Below are positions 1 through 6,480 of a stretch of DNA of 13,730 nt, in pieces. The position numbers and the translations under genes were made by a program. Source of the stretch: JAJOKK01 sp965370555 (GTDB taxonomy: Bacteria > Bipolaricaulota > Bipolaricaulia > UBA7950 > UBA9294); NCBI GenBank assembly GCA_965370555.1, contig CBDUVB010000046.1:1-13730 (forward strand), read 5' to 3'. Numbering within the stretch: position 1 is the stretch's first letter; every line of letters starts with the position of its first letter. Under the pieces are notes generated by a model that ran no database searches, had not been told where the DNA came from, and saw only the letters and a list, made by a program, of their open reading frames with translations.

Positions 1-856
1 ATTTTTCATCCCCGCCCTCCCGGGACGGGGCATTCAAATGCTGTTTCTCGTAAACAACGATCTGTCTATCGGGATTCAGCCTCTCCAGGTTCTCGATCCT
101 GGCAATCTCCTTGAACGGGATGTTGATGGCGCCAGGGATGTGCCCCTTGGCATACTGCTCCGCGGTACGGACGCTCACGATAACAGGATCGTTGCTGTCA
201 TCACCGTCCATAAGCAGGTTGAGTAGGTCCCCGGCCTTGATGTTCTTCTCGCCAGCGCTTGCATAGGCATTGCACGCAGCCCGGATGATTTCCGCCTCGT
301 CGGTTGAGGATGTGACATCGACCGAATGGCGCATGAAGGTCTCCGTCGCCTCGTTCACCGCGGTCTCGACCGGCAGGTCAGAATCCGGATTGGCGAACTG
401 CTTGGTAGCAACAGTTGTGTCCTTGGTCCAGCCCATGATGCCCCACTTGAGATTCGTGGCGTCGTAGCCACACAGATTGAGAAGGGCCGTGGCCTGACTC
501 GCAGTGTGCCCAGTGTAGCACGTGACGATGATCTTGTTATCATCCGGCAACGCAGACAAGTTCTCGCTCTCGAACAGGGTGCCAAACGGCATGTTGACTG
601 CCCCAATAACGTGGCCGAGGGCGAAGCTTTCCGCCGGCCTGAGGCTAATCACCAATGGCAGGTTATCACCGAGCATCTGCTCCATCAGGCCTTCCGATGA
701 GATGTTGAATACGGTATCCGGATTGTTCAGGTACACGTCCGCAGCAGCGGCAATGACGTCCTCCTGTGCAGCAGCCATGCCCAGCACGGGTACCAGCATC
801 AATGTTACAGCGACAAACAAACTAACTAGAGTCAGGCGAGTAGGAATCTTAAACAT
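1..856 (-). CDS. Secreted tandem-rhodanese sulfurtransferase (partial, C-terminus off the left edge)
   Basis: Read on the minus strand from an ATG at 856 behind a strong ribosome binding site (TAGGAGGA, about 7 nt away); 285 codons are visible and the frame is open to the window edge. Residues 1-30 form a Sec-type signal peptide (basic start, hydrophobic core, AAAQ near the likely cleavage site), so the protein should act outside the cytoplasmic membrane. Residues about 50-145 form a rhodanese module with a canonical active-site loop CYTGHTAS, catalytic Cys113. A second module starts near residue 210 (SVRTAEQYAKGHIPGAINIP), but where the second active-site loop should follow QIVVY the sequence turns into EKQHLNAPSREGGDEK, with no cysteine and encoded partly by a GC-rich hairpin. 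It follows the YeeE/TsuA gene by 112 bp, probably in the same operon, so a role in handling thiosulfate or sulfane sulfur at the cell surface is inferred. Rhodanese identity is firm; whether the gene is intact is doubtful. Confidence 0.85.
   Translation of the reverse strand, partial: MFKIPTRLTLVSLFVAVTLMLVPVLGMAAAQEDVIAAAADVYLNNPDTVFNISSEGLMEQMLGDNLPLVISLRPAESFALGHVIGAVNMPFGTLFESENLSALPDDNKIIVTCYTGHTASQATALLNLCGYDATNLKWGIMGWTKDTTVATKQFANPDSDLPVETAVNEATETFMRHSVDVTSSTDEAEIIRAACNAYASAGEKNIKAGDLLNLLMDGDDSNDPVIVSVRTAEQYAKGHIPGAINIPFKEIARIENLERLNPDRQIVVYEKQHLNAPSREGGDEK
10..30 (-). mobile_element. GC-rich hairpin, possible IS200/IS605-type end inside the rhodanese gene
   Basis: On the minus strand an 8-bp stem (CCCCGTCC with GGGCGGGG, one G-T wobble) closes a 5-nt loop. 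It is preceded by GAATG and followed by ATGAAAAAT. IS200/IS605 and tnpB-only elements commonly carry such an end hairpin (GAAT, C-rich arm, G-rich arm, GATG). The hairpin falls where the second rhodanese loop should be encoded, as an insertion would predict. No transposase lies inside the window, so this rests on pattern resemblance alone; it could also be a REP-like palindrome or a chance stem. Confidence 0.3.
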
Positions 857-968
857 GTGTAGTCCTCCTATTTATCGTGCTATCTCTCTTGCCTCACTGG
901 TCGACTGCTTGCCTGCAAACCAGCTGTTCTCTCTGCCGTACACCACCTCCTTGCCGTTCGTCAACTTC

Positions 969-2006
969 CTACATCTTCATCGGGCGGACGAACATCCACC
1001 ACGCGGCAGACCAGCAGCCCAGAACAATGAACGCACCGCTCAGAAAGGAACTCAGAGCGAGCTGAGGCACACCGCTCAAGATGTGGGTTATGTTACATCC
1101 TCCGGCCAGCACGGCCCCGAATCCCATCAGACAGCCACCGAGGAAGGTCTGGATTAGCGTCTTGGGAGCCGGAGCACGAAGCTTGAACTCACCAGCGACC
1201 ACGGCTGCGATGAACGCACCGACAATGGTCGAGAGAACCAAGATCGACACCCAGGAGATGTAGTTGTGTCCCATAAGCAGCGATTTCACGGTCGTAAGGT
1301 GTCCACCGGTGATTGCCAACGGGTAGCTCCGCCCAGTGAGGGTGGAGAAGTAAAACGCAGCGATTCCAACAACGCCCATCGCAATACCGGTCGCCTGCCA
1401 TCTCCAACCGCGCTTGAAGATCCTGTTGTACAGAGAAGGTTTCTCCTGGTCCTTGTTGGCACTCGATGACCTGGTCAGAGCGGCCCACAAGAAGAACGCG
1501 ACACCGGCGATGACCAGTGCGGCGATGTAGTGCGGAATGCTGAGAACATTGGCCAGCGTGAGGTTCTCTCCGCTGACCAGCCTCACAGTGGTCGCGTCCC
1601 TAAGGAAGGAGACGAACGGGTGCAAGGCTCCCATTGACGTGATCAGTCCGGCGAAGATCAACCCGATCACCGCCGACATTGCACCTACCATACCCTCTCC
1701 CACTCGATAGGTGATTCCACTGGCGCATCCGCCGGCCACTACCATGCCGATGCCGAACACGAATCCACCGAGCATGTTGGCACCCCATGAGAAGGTACCC
1801 GGACTTATGGTTATCAGCCCCGTCTTGGCAAGAATGGCGAAACCTGCCAGCTCTACGAGAATGGCGAGTCCTACTGTCTTCAGCACGCTGTACTCTTTGA
1901 GCACGATGATGTCTCTGAAGGCAGAGTTCATGCAGAACCTTCCTCTGGACAGGACAAACCCAAAGGCCAGACCGACAGGAATGCCCGTGAATATTAACGG
2001 ATCCAA
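969..2006 (-). CDS. YeeE/YedE (TsuA-like) thiosulfate/sulfur-compound importer
   Basis: A 345-residue polytopic membrane protein of the YeeE/YedE family, whose characterised member TsuA imports thiosulfate. The start is a TTG at 2006: AGGAGGT lies 5-6 nt upstream, and the N-terminus MDPLIFTGIPVGLAFG matches the family. Family hallmarks are visible: RGRFCMNS (Cys25), AGGCASG (Cys94), GGCLMGFG (Cys292) and AGGCNITH (Cys304). The two AGGC segments reflect the internal two-fold repeat, and cysteines at such sites relay thiosulfate through TsuA. About nine or more hydrophobic segments are seen, with a charged loop near residues 180-202. It lies between the TusA-like carrier gene (upstream by 50 bp) and the rhodanese gene, the classic setting for importing thiosulfate and passing the sulfur to TusA. 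The exact substrate is inferred from family and context. Confidence 0.9.
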   Translation of the reverse strand: MDPLIFTGIPVGLAFGFVLSRGRFCMNSAFRDIIVLKEYSVLKTVGLAILVELAGFAILAKTGLITISPGTFSWGANMLGGFVFGIGMVVAGGCASGITYRVGEGMVGAMSAVIGLIFAGLITSMGALHPFVSFLRDATTVRLVSGENLTLANVLSIPHYIAALVIAGVAFFLWAALTRSSSANKDQEKPSLYNRIFKRGWRWQATGIAMGVVGIAAFYFSTLTGRSYPLAITGGHLTTVKSLLMGHNYISWVSILVLSTIVGAFIAAVVAGEFKLRAPAPKTLIQTFLGGCLMGFGAVLAGGCNITHILSGVPQLALSSFLSGAFIVLGCWSAAWWMFVRPMKM

Positions 2007-2056
2007 CTGTACCTCCTTCGATTCTCTCCAGGCTTTGTTCGATGGCTCACATGGCG

Positions 2057-2308
2057 CTATCTGTTAGCCTTGGCCTCGATCAGAATCCGATGCTCCGGCC
2101 CGTCGATCTGTTCTACCTTGAGAACCTTGTGCTTCCGTTTCTCCGCGTTTTGGGGAATCCGTTCCACCGACATGGGATAGTCAACCAGCACCTCTAGAAT
2201 CTGACCCTTGTCCATCTTCTCCAGTGTGGTCATCGACTTCACATCTGGATTAGGGCAGATCTCCCCTTTCACGTCAAGGGTCTTATCGGGTTTAATTTCG
2301 TCGGACAT
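2057..2308 (-). CDS. TusA/SirA-family sulfur carrier protein
   Basis: An 83-residue cytoplasmic protein of the TusA (SirA/YeeD) family, small carriers that hold sulfane sulfur as a persulfide and hand it to other enzymes. The N-terminal motif GEICPNPDVKS contains the family CPxP signature with sulfur-carrying Cys18, followed by a helix and the strand pattern ILEVLVDYPMS of the two-layer fold. The ATG at 2308 is preferred: AAGGAGG sits 8 nt upstream, whereas the GTG two codons earlier is only about 2 nt from it. It lies 55 bp after the DsrE-like gene and 50 bp before the YeeE/TsuA importer gene in one apparent operon; fused or adjacent YeeE-TusA pairs are well known, which supports transfer of imported sulfur to this carrier. 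The lysine-rich C-terminal half (EKRKHKVLK) is ordinary for the family. Confidence 0.9.
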   Translation of the reverse strand: MSDEIKPDKTLDVKGEICPNPDVKSMTTLEKMDKGQILEVLVDYPMSVERIPQNAEKRKHKVLKVEQIDGPEHRILIEAKANR

Positions 2309-2363
2309 TACCACTGCCTCCTTCTGTTCTGTGATGATTCCTCTGCAAGAGACGCCTTACTGC

Positions 2364-2717
2364 CTAGAACGAAAATGTTATCGTGGCGTCTTTGATTTCG
2401 GTGAGGAACGTAGTTGCTCCTACTATCTCTACCCCCTCTCTCAGATCCTCTTCCTCAATATCCTTGGCTCCGAATGCCAGCTCACAGAGCAGTATTCTGC
2501 CCCCCAAGACCTGGAAGCCCTCAACCAGCTCCGCCAAGTCCGGCATACCCTTGGCTTCCATACTCTCTAGCTTACCCTTTACCAGAGCTGGCGCGCCTCC
2601 AGGCACAAAAAAGAGCACCACATCGTCGCCACATGCCGCTGCGGCGGAACCAAGAACAAAGGTTGGGAAGATGTTTGCCGGCTCTGCACCATTGCAGGTT
2701 ATTGCTACTTTTGCCAT
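2364..2717 (-). CDS. DsrE/DsrF-like (TusD-like) sulfur-relay protein
   Basis: A 117-residue soluble protein with the DsrE/F-like fold: N-terminal strand MAKVAITCNG, a glycine/alanine-rich helix (FVLGSAAAACGDDV), the strand VVLFFVPGGAP, then GGRILLCELAFGAKDIEEEDL. Cys78 in LLCELAFG sits where DsrE and TusD carry their persulfide-forming cysteine; Cys8 and Cys29 are extra. The ATG at 2717 has AAGGAGG about 5 nt upstream. It is the first gene of the minus-strand operon, about 60 bp downstream of a good extended -10 promoter, and is followed by the TusA-like gene. DsrE-TusA-rhodanese sets commonly accompany sulfur oxidation or sHdr systems and pass sulfane sulfur between partners. No DsrF/DsrH or TusC/TusB partner is next to it, so it probably works as a homo-oligomer (inference). 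Confidence 0.85.
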   Translation of the reverse strand: MAKVAITCNGAEPANIFPTFVLGSAAAACGDDVVLFFVPGGAPALVKGKLESMEAKGMPDLAELVEGFQVLGGRILLCELAFGAKDIEEEDLREGVEIVGATTFLTEIKDATITFSF

Positions 2718-2774
2718 ACCTACCTCCTTCTTTGCACTTTTGGACAGAAGCTAAACCGAATGTCGAACCGTGTT

Positions 2775-2814
2775 GTCTGTATTATAGCATACAAACGGCG
2801 TGGAGTATACAGAC
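2775..2814 (-). promoter_or_regulatory. Extended -10 promoter of the sulfur operon flanked by an 8-bp inverted repeat
   Basis: On the minus strand TGCTATAAT (2789-2781) is a perfect extended -10 box; no good -35 is visible at 17 bp, which is usual for this promoter type. Transcription would start near 2774 and give a leader of about 57 nt before the DsrE-like gene. The arms GTCTGTAT (2775-2782) and ATACAGAC (2807-2814) are exact inverted repeats with centres 32 bp apart, about three helical turns. One arm overlaps the -10 box and the other lies near the -35 region, so binding of a dimeric regulator to both arms could block the promoter (inference). Confidence 0.6.
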
Positions 2815-2893
2815 GAAATTGCCTCACTAAAATTGTTACCAAGTGGGGTATCGGTACCTCATGAAGTGTGTTGTCGAAGACAAGGAGGCCGTG

Positions 2894-3205
2894 ATGACCA
2901 GAGCAGGTCTCAAGGAATTGATGGAGGCTGTCCGGTCAAGGTATGTAAGGTCAACACACATGGAGAAAATCCGGATCCTGCATGAGTTTGTGGCCATCAC
3001 CGGGCCGCCGATCATGATCAAGTTCACCCTGCCAGTGATCGAGAAGCTGGGGTTCGCCCGGAACGATACGATTCTCTCGCTTGAGATGGGGATGAAGTGC
3101 AGCATCGGCAAATGCGGCTGTTGCAACATCGGCAGCAAAAATGTGTGTAAGGATGGCCCTGTGTTCACCCTGAAGGAGCTCAAGGCGCTCCCAGCAGAGT
3201 ACTAA
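2894..3205 (+). pseudogene. C-terminal 2Fe-2S fragment of an AsrB / sulfhydrogenase gamma (HydG)-type flavoprotein
   Basis: A 103-residue ORF (ATG at 2894, AAGGAGG 5 nt upstream; an upstream in-frame GTG at 2843 has no good site). The C-terminal 65 residues match the end of AsrB and sulfhydrogenase-gamma proteins: the NAD(P)-domain segment GPPIMIKF, then MKCSIGKCGCCNIG...VCKDGPVF with cysteines 69, 74, 77 and 85 spaced C-x4-C-x2-C-x7-C, the usual [2Fe-2S] ligands. Full-length relatives are about 260-290 residues and begin with an FAD-binding barrel, which is absent; the first 35 residues resemble nothing I know. The cysteine normally preceding GPP is threonine here. It is divergent from the sulfur operon and next to broken hyp genes, so it is most likely a relic. 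The intact ligand set and good ribosome binding site leave open a small stand-alone ferredoxin-like product. Confidence 0.7.
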
Positions 3206-3336
3206 AGTCTCCTACGTTAAGGCAACACAATTGCTGCTGATACTTTTCCTGATCTGACCGCTGGCTTGGCGTCGTTTACATCTAGCACAGTAGCTCCGAG
3301 ACCGTCTTTCGCATGCTTTGAATTTTGCCAAGAATA

Positions 3337-4001
3337 TCAAGATGTGCTGGGGCGCTTATTCAGCCGGCTCGAAAGCCAAGAGGTCCATCGCTCGATTCCT
3401 TGACCGGTCTTACAGGAGACCTCAAAGATTTCCACCCCGTTGTTTAACCCCTTGACCACTTCGGTGAAGGCCGGAAGGTCGAAGAGCACGTGGGTAAAAG
3501 ATCGATCTTATTCAACACCACGAGGTGGGCTTTGCTGAACATCACGGGGTGTTTATGGGGTTTATCATCGCCCTCGATGACGCTTGAAATCAGGACGTTT
3601 AGGTCCTCGCCGAGCGCAAACGCAGCGGGGCAGATCAAATTGCCCACGTTTTCAATGAGGAGCAGTTCGATCTCCTGCAGGGGCAGATTATCGAAGGCGC
3701 TCGCAACCATCGTCGCATCGAGATGACACGTCCCACAAGTGTTGATCTGAACGACGGGGACCCCTTCTTTGGCTACCATCTCGGCGTCCAGACTTGAACT
3801 CACATCCCCCTCAATAACGCCGGTCTTGACGTCCGCCTTCAGCCTGTTGATCGTCTCCAAGATGAGGCTGGTCTTGCCCGCACCGGGTGAGGCCGTAAAG
3901 TTGATGGCCAATATGTCGTTTCGATCCAACAGTTCTCGATTTTCCTTGGCCCGCTGGTCATTTGCGCTCAAGATGTCTTTAAGAATCTTTATTTCCGTCA
4001 T
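3337..4001 (-). pseudogene. hypB: hypB, NiFe-hydrogenase nickel-insertion GTPase, frameshifted
   Basis: HypB binds nickel and uses GTP hydrolysis to help load it into NiFe hydrogenases. From the ATG at 4001 (overlapping the hypA stop as ATGA) come the P-loop SPGAGKTS (residues 38-45), the metal-site segment CGTCHLDA (Cys92-His93), ENVGNLICP (Cys124) and the guanine-specificity motif NKID (164-167). After NKIDLLP the first frame runs into an unrelated tail and stops at 3444. The next frame from about 3492 continues as a normal HypB end: HVLFDLPAFTEVVKG, then EIFEVSCKTGQGIERW, stopping at 3337. The two parts together give about 222 residues, the normal length. One missing base in a C run at 3492-3494 would explain it, either a true inactivating deletion or a sequencing error. 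Because hypA beside it is also broken, I favour real decay. Confidence 0.85.
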
Positions 4002-4185
4002 GGTGCCTCTATACTTTCTAGATATAGTTCTTTGCCTTCGATGATCTCGCTCCGGGTGGTTTGACAATGCGGACACATCCAGTCGAGGTCGTTGATCTTG
4101 AATCTCTTGGCACATTCCTGACATCTAGCCCGAGCAGGAACACTCCTAAACGAAAGGTGCGCCCCCTCGGCGAGGGCCGACGCAT
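3998..4185 (-). pseudogene. hypA: hypA 3' fragment (zinc-binding domain only)
   Basis: HypA delivers nickel to hydrogenase together with HypB. The last roughly 55 residues are clearly HypA: EGAHLSFRSVPARARCQEC, then CPHC and the typical ending EIIEGKELYLESIE. The zinc site is complete with C-x2-C-x12-C-x2-C spacing. The stop overlaps the hypB start (ATGA), the usual hypAB coupling. Upstream, the reading frame stays open to about 4366 but is no longer HypA: the nickel-binding N-terminus (MHE...) and the first domain are missing, and the DNA there encodes a flavoprotein end on the opposite strand. The junction lies somewhere about 4165-4190. A functional HypA is not expected. Confidence 0.75.
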
Positions 4186-4345
4186 CAAGGTGAACGAGCA
4201 CTTTCAGGGCAACCTCCCCTGGCTCTTCTTCGGCGGGGACATGATCCAGGGGCCGAACGCTATTACGACCATTGCCAACGGTCACGAGGCGGCACGAGGG
4301 ATTGATCTCTACCTGAACGAAACGGTAGGAACGGTAAGCAGCTGA
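4181..4345 (+). pseudogene. C-terminal fragment of a GltD/NfnB/SudA-like FAD oxidoreductase
   Basis: On the plus strand the frame RIKVNEHFQGNLPWLFFGGD followed by MIQGPNAITTIANGHEAARG and IDLYL, ending in TGA at 4345, is the standard C-terminus of the glutamate-synthase small-chain family (GltD, NfnB, sulfide dehydrogenase SudA): a GGD FAD-contacting motif, a GP turn and an AxGxxAAxxI helix. Only about 54 of the usual 450 or more residues remain, and the upstream DNA is the antisense of hypA. It is therefore a transferred or rearranged scrap, not a gene. The DNA here was previously readable as the N-terminal part of an apparent HypA ORF on the other strand, which I take to be an artefact of the junction. 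Confidence 0.65.
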
Positions 4346-4386
4346 GGCTTGGATTCCTCCGCTCACCGTTCATTCGCCCTGCTAAC

Positions 4387-5742
4387 CTAACTAGAGAGCA
4401 GCTCAGCTAGAGCAATCTCGGCAGCGTTCTCAATCTGATGAGCAATCGGCGATGGAGTCAGCTTGGGATGGGTGCCCACCTGGAAGGTGACCAGCTCATC
4501 CGCGCGCAAGCCTTGCTGAATGAGTGATCCGATGCAGTTGGCCACGTAACCCGCCTTATCGCTTCCGTAGACCTGTCCCCCGATTAGCTTTCTGGAGCCC
4601 TTCATGAACACTAGTTTCACTGTCAACGGCTGAGCACCGGGCATGGATCCTGGGTGTTTATCCGCTGCTGTTGCCTGTCCCACAATGATTTCTACCCCTT
4701 CCTCCTGAGCATGCCGCTCGGTGAACCCGGCCGATCCAACGGATAAATCGCCAATTACGGTCCCGAATACACCGATCGGGGGAGCAGCACGTTGCCGTAG
4801 AGAAAACAGGTTCGCTCCCGCTACCCTGGCCTCCATGGTTGCTATCGAAGCAAGCCGAAGCAAGCACGGACCCCTGCTCAAAAAGCAGGTTTTCTGTGTG
4901 CAGTCCCCGGCGGCAAAAATATTGGGGTCGCTAGTCCTCATCCAGGAATCCACCCATATACCAGCTCGATCGTCCACCTGTAACCCGGCGTTCTTTGCCA
5001 GGTCGATGTTCGGCCTGACTCCGATCCCAAGGATGACGACATCCGCCTTGAGCTTTTGACCATTCTCCAGCTCGACCTGCTCGACTTTCTCCTCACCCAG
5101 GATGGCCTTTGCTCGCCTATCGGTGAACAGGCTAACCTTGACCCTTTTCAACTCTTCCTCCACCTGCATGCACACCTCACGGTCGCATGCTAGGAGGAGA
5201 CAGTGGGGAAGAAGCTCGACGACGCTTACGCTATTTAAGTTATCGATCTTTCTACACTCATCAGCAAATTCCAGCCCGATGAAACCCCCACCTATAATCA
5301 CCAAATCATTTGCCTGACTTAGAGCCTGCTTTAGCTCAGTCAGATAGGCGATGTCCTTCTTCGCGCTAAAGACGTTTCCCAGCTTTACCCCCGGCAGGGG
5401 CGGGACTAAGGGATAAGAGCCTGTGGCCAGGATCATCCGCTCATAGCTTGTCGTATCCCCGCCTGCCGTAGTGATTGTCTTTGCTCCTTTGTTTATGGAG
5501 ACGACTTCATCCACAATCAGGTCGATATTATGTTTGGTCATTACCGCATCGGGGATCAAGTCGTCTTCCGGGGAGTCAAGGGTTCCAAAGATGTAAGGAA
5601 TCCCGCATGGGATCAGGACCCTCTTTTCCTTCCTGACAAGCGTGATCTTCGCCTCTGGGTTGAATCGTCTTGTGGAGATAGCAGCGGTAAGGCCGGCTGC
5701 ACTTCCACCAACAATCAGGATATCTGTGCTGCTCACAATCAT
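4387..5742 (-). CDS. FAD-dependent CoA-disulfide / NAD(P)H-sulfur oxidoreductase
   Basis: A 451-residue pyridine nucleotide-disulfide oxidoreductase of the CoA-disulfide reductase, NADH oxidase and Npsr group. Visible parts: FAD-binding ILIVGGSAAGLTAA (8-21); active-site VLIPCGIPY with Cys46, the single redox cysteine typical of this group; ATGSYP (106-111); the NAD(P)H-binding fold VIIGGGFIGLEFADE (148-162); the second FAD motif NIFAAGDC (274-281); and a C-terminal dimerisation domain from about 330. Such enzymes reduce CoA disulfide, polysulfide or S0 with NAD(P)H, which suits the sulfur genes nearby. The ATG at 5742 is only 2-3 nt from GGGGG; a GTG at 5736 is better spaced, so the start may be two codons later. 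It appears to be a single-gene unit, intact between a degraded region and a long non-coding stretch. The exact substrate cannot be read from sequence. Confidence 0.85.
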   Translation of the reverse strand: MIVSSTDILIVGGSAAGLTAAISTRRFNPEAKITLVRKEKRVLIPCGIPYIFGTLDSPEDDLIPDAVMTKHNIDLIVDEVVSINKGAKTITTAGGDTTSYERMILATGSYPLVPPLPGVKLGNVFSAKKDIAYLTELKQALSQANDLVIIGGGFIGLEFADECRKIDNLNSVSVVELLPHCLLLACDREVCMQVEEELKRVKVSLFTDRRAKAILGEEKVEQVELENGQKLKADVVILGIGVRPNIDLAKNAGLQVDDRAGIWVDSWMRTSDPNIFAAGDCTQKTCFLSRGPCLLRLASIATMEARVAGANLFSLRQRAAPPIGVFGTVIGDLSVGSAGFTERHAQEEGVEIIVGQATAADKHPGSMPGAQPLTVKLVFMKGSRKLIGGQVYGSDKAGYVANCIGSLIQQGLRADELVTFQVGTHPKLTPSPIAHQIENAAEIALAELLSS

Positions 5743-5831
5743 ACCCCCTATATCGAGTTGCCCTCCCTTGTTTTAGATGGCAACAATTGAACACTTCACC
5801 CTTTAAACAAGGCTCTTCACTTCTTACCCGA

Positions 5832-5860
5832 AGCTTACCAAGCAGGAAGGAGGTGGTCAA
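5832..5860 (-). promoter_or_regulatory. Candidate promoter for the FAD oxidoreductase, with a near-palindrome at -35
   Basis: On the minus strand TTGACC (5860-5855) and TAAGCT (5837-5832) are 17 bp apart, a moderate sigma70-type match about 90 bp ahead of the oxidoreductase start. The -35 box overlaps a 16-bp near-palindrome GGTCAAAATTTAGACC (5855-5870), one mismatched pair, a possible operator. The -10 box is weak, so the call is tentative. The palindrome could also be a scrap of an insertion sequence. Confidence 0.3.
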
Positions 5861-5912
5861 AATTTAGACCCAAAGCGACTCACTCCCGAGGCCACCTTGA
5901 CTATACGTCCCT

Positions 5913-6158
5913 ATGTTCCCTGGTTCAAGCTTGACACTCTATTATCGGGGACCCCTTTTACATACGGATCTTGTAATTTCGTATATGTTCCGGAGTTCAA
6001 GCGAGGAGGCGGACTTAGCCCTGTGTCTCGGGGCATTGGGCACCATGCCAAGTCAACCTGGCCAAGCGCAACCTGCCGACTTCGGACGAAATCTTCTCAT
6101 CGCCGTGCGTAATTACAACAGGCTCACCAAGGAGGACTATGAAGATCGATGGTGGTAA
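5913..6158 (+). pseudogene. Unidentified protein-like remnant in the long intergenic region
   Basis: The 3' part of this 81-codon frame, from about 5997, reads like a real soluble protein end: SSEEADLALCLGALGTMPSQ, then PADFGRNLLIAVRNYNRLTK and EDYEDRWW before the stop. The first 28 residues look random and there is no ribosome binding site. I do not recognise the family. It may be the C-terminus of a lost gene. The rest of 5743-6360 shows no gene I can support, apart from the promoter and palindrome listed separately. Confidence 0.25.
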
Positions 6159-6292
6159 CTGTGGAAACGCTTACAAGAAAGCCGCAACGGTGGCAATATC
6201 ATAGGAGATTGATGTCCGATTTCCTCTCCTGAGGGCGTGCGGCCTACGCTGGTTTAGCGGGAAGATTCCTCTTACTTTTGCTCAAGTACAAT

Positions 6293-6314
6293 AACTGGAC
6301 TTCCAAGTTCAGTT
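6293..6314. other. Imperfect 22-bp palindrome (possible operator)
   Basis: The half-sites AACTGGACTTC and CAAGTTCAGTT are inverted copies apart from two mismatched pairs. The palindrome sits about 47 bp upstream of the -35 box of the promoter at 6361-6390, a fitting place for an activator site. No regulator gene is in the window, so its role is conjecture. Confidence 0.3.
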
Positions 6315-6360
6315 CCCAAGCTGCGAAGTGTAGCCCGCGTTTTTGTGCGCTGCTTGCAAC

Positions 6361-6390
6361 TTGACCTTTCCAGGCCGCTCTGTGTATACT
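6361..6390 (+). promoter_or_regulatory. Sigma70-type promoter upstream of the formate dehydrogenase operon
   Basis: TTGACC (6361-6366) and TATACT (6385-6390) are separated by 18 bp, and the -10 is preceded by TGTG. This is the best plus-strand promoter in the 1.1-kb non-coding stretch. Transcription should start near 6397, giving a leader of about 450 nt before the first formate dehydrogenase gene. That leader contains a tiny ORF, an intrinsic terminator and a foldable segment. Confidence 0.5.
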
Positions 6391-6480
6391 GCACGCCGAT
6401 ATGAGCTCCTACTGAAGATGCGAACCGGGGAAAGGCCGAGAGAGAAGAGAGGTTGCGATTGATTGAAAGAGGAGAAGTAG

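Noticed and set aside
872..946. A 23-24 codon minus-strand ORF (VYGRENSWFAGKQ...) between the TsuA-like and rhodanese genes, next to AAGGAGG.
   Set aside because: The GTG codons are only 0-3 nt from the AAGGAGG, too close for normal initiation, and the peptide resembles nothing known. Most likely spacer.
4061..4180. The first 40 codons of the plus-strand frame that ends in the GltD-like fragment.
   Set aside because: This stretch is antisense to the genuine HypA zinc domain and has no flavoprotein features, so only 4181-4345 was kept.
5931..5964. Plus-strand promoter starting with a perfect TTGACA at 5931.
   Set aside because: No acceptable -10 box occurs 16-18 bp downstream; the nearest AT-rich hexamer is 22 bp away.
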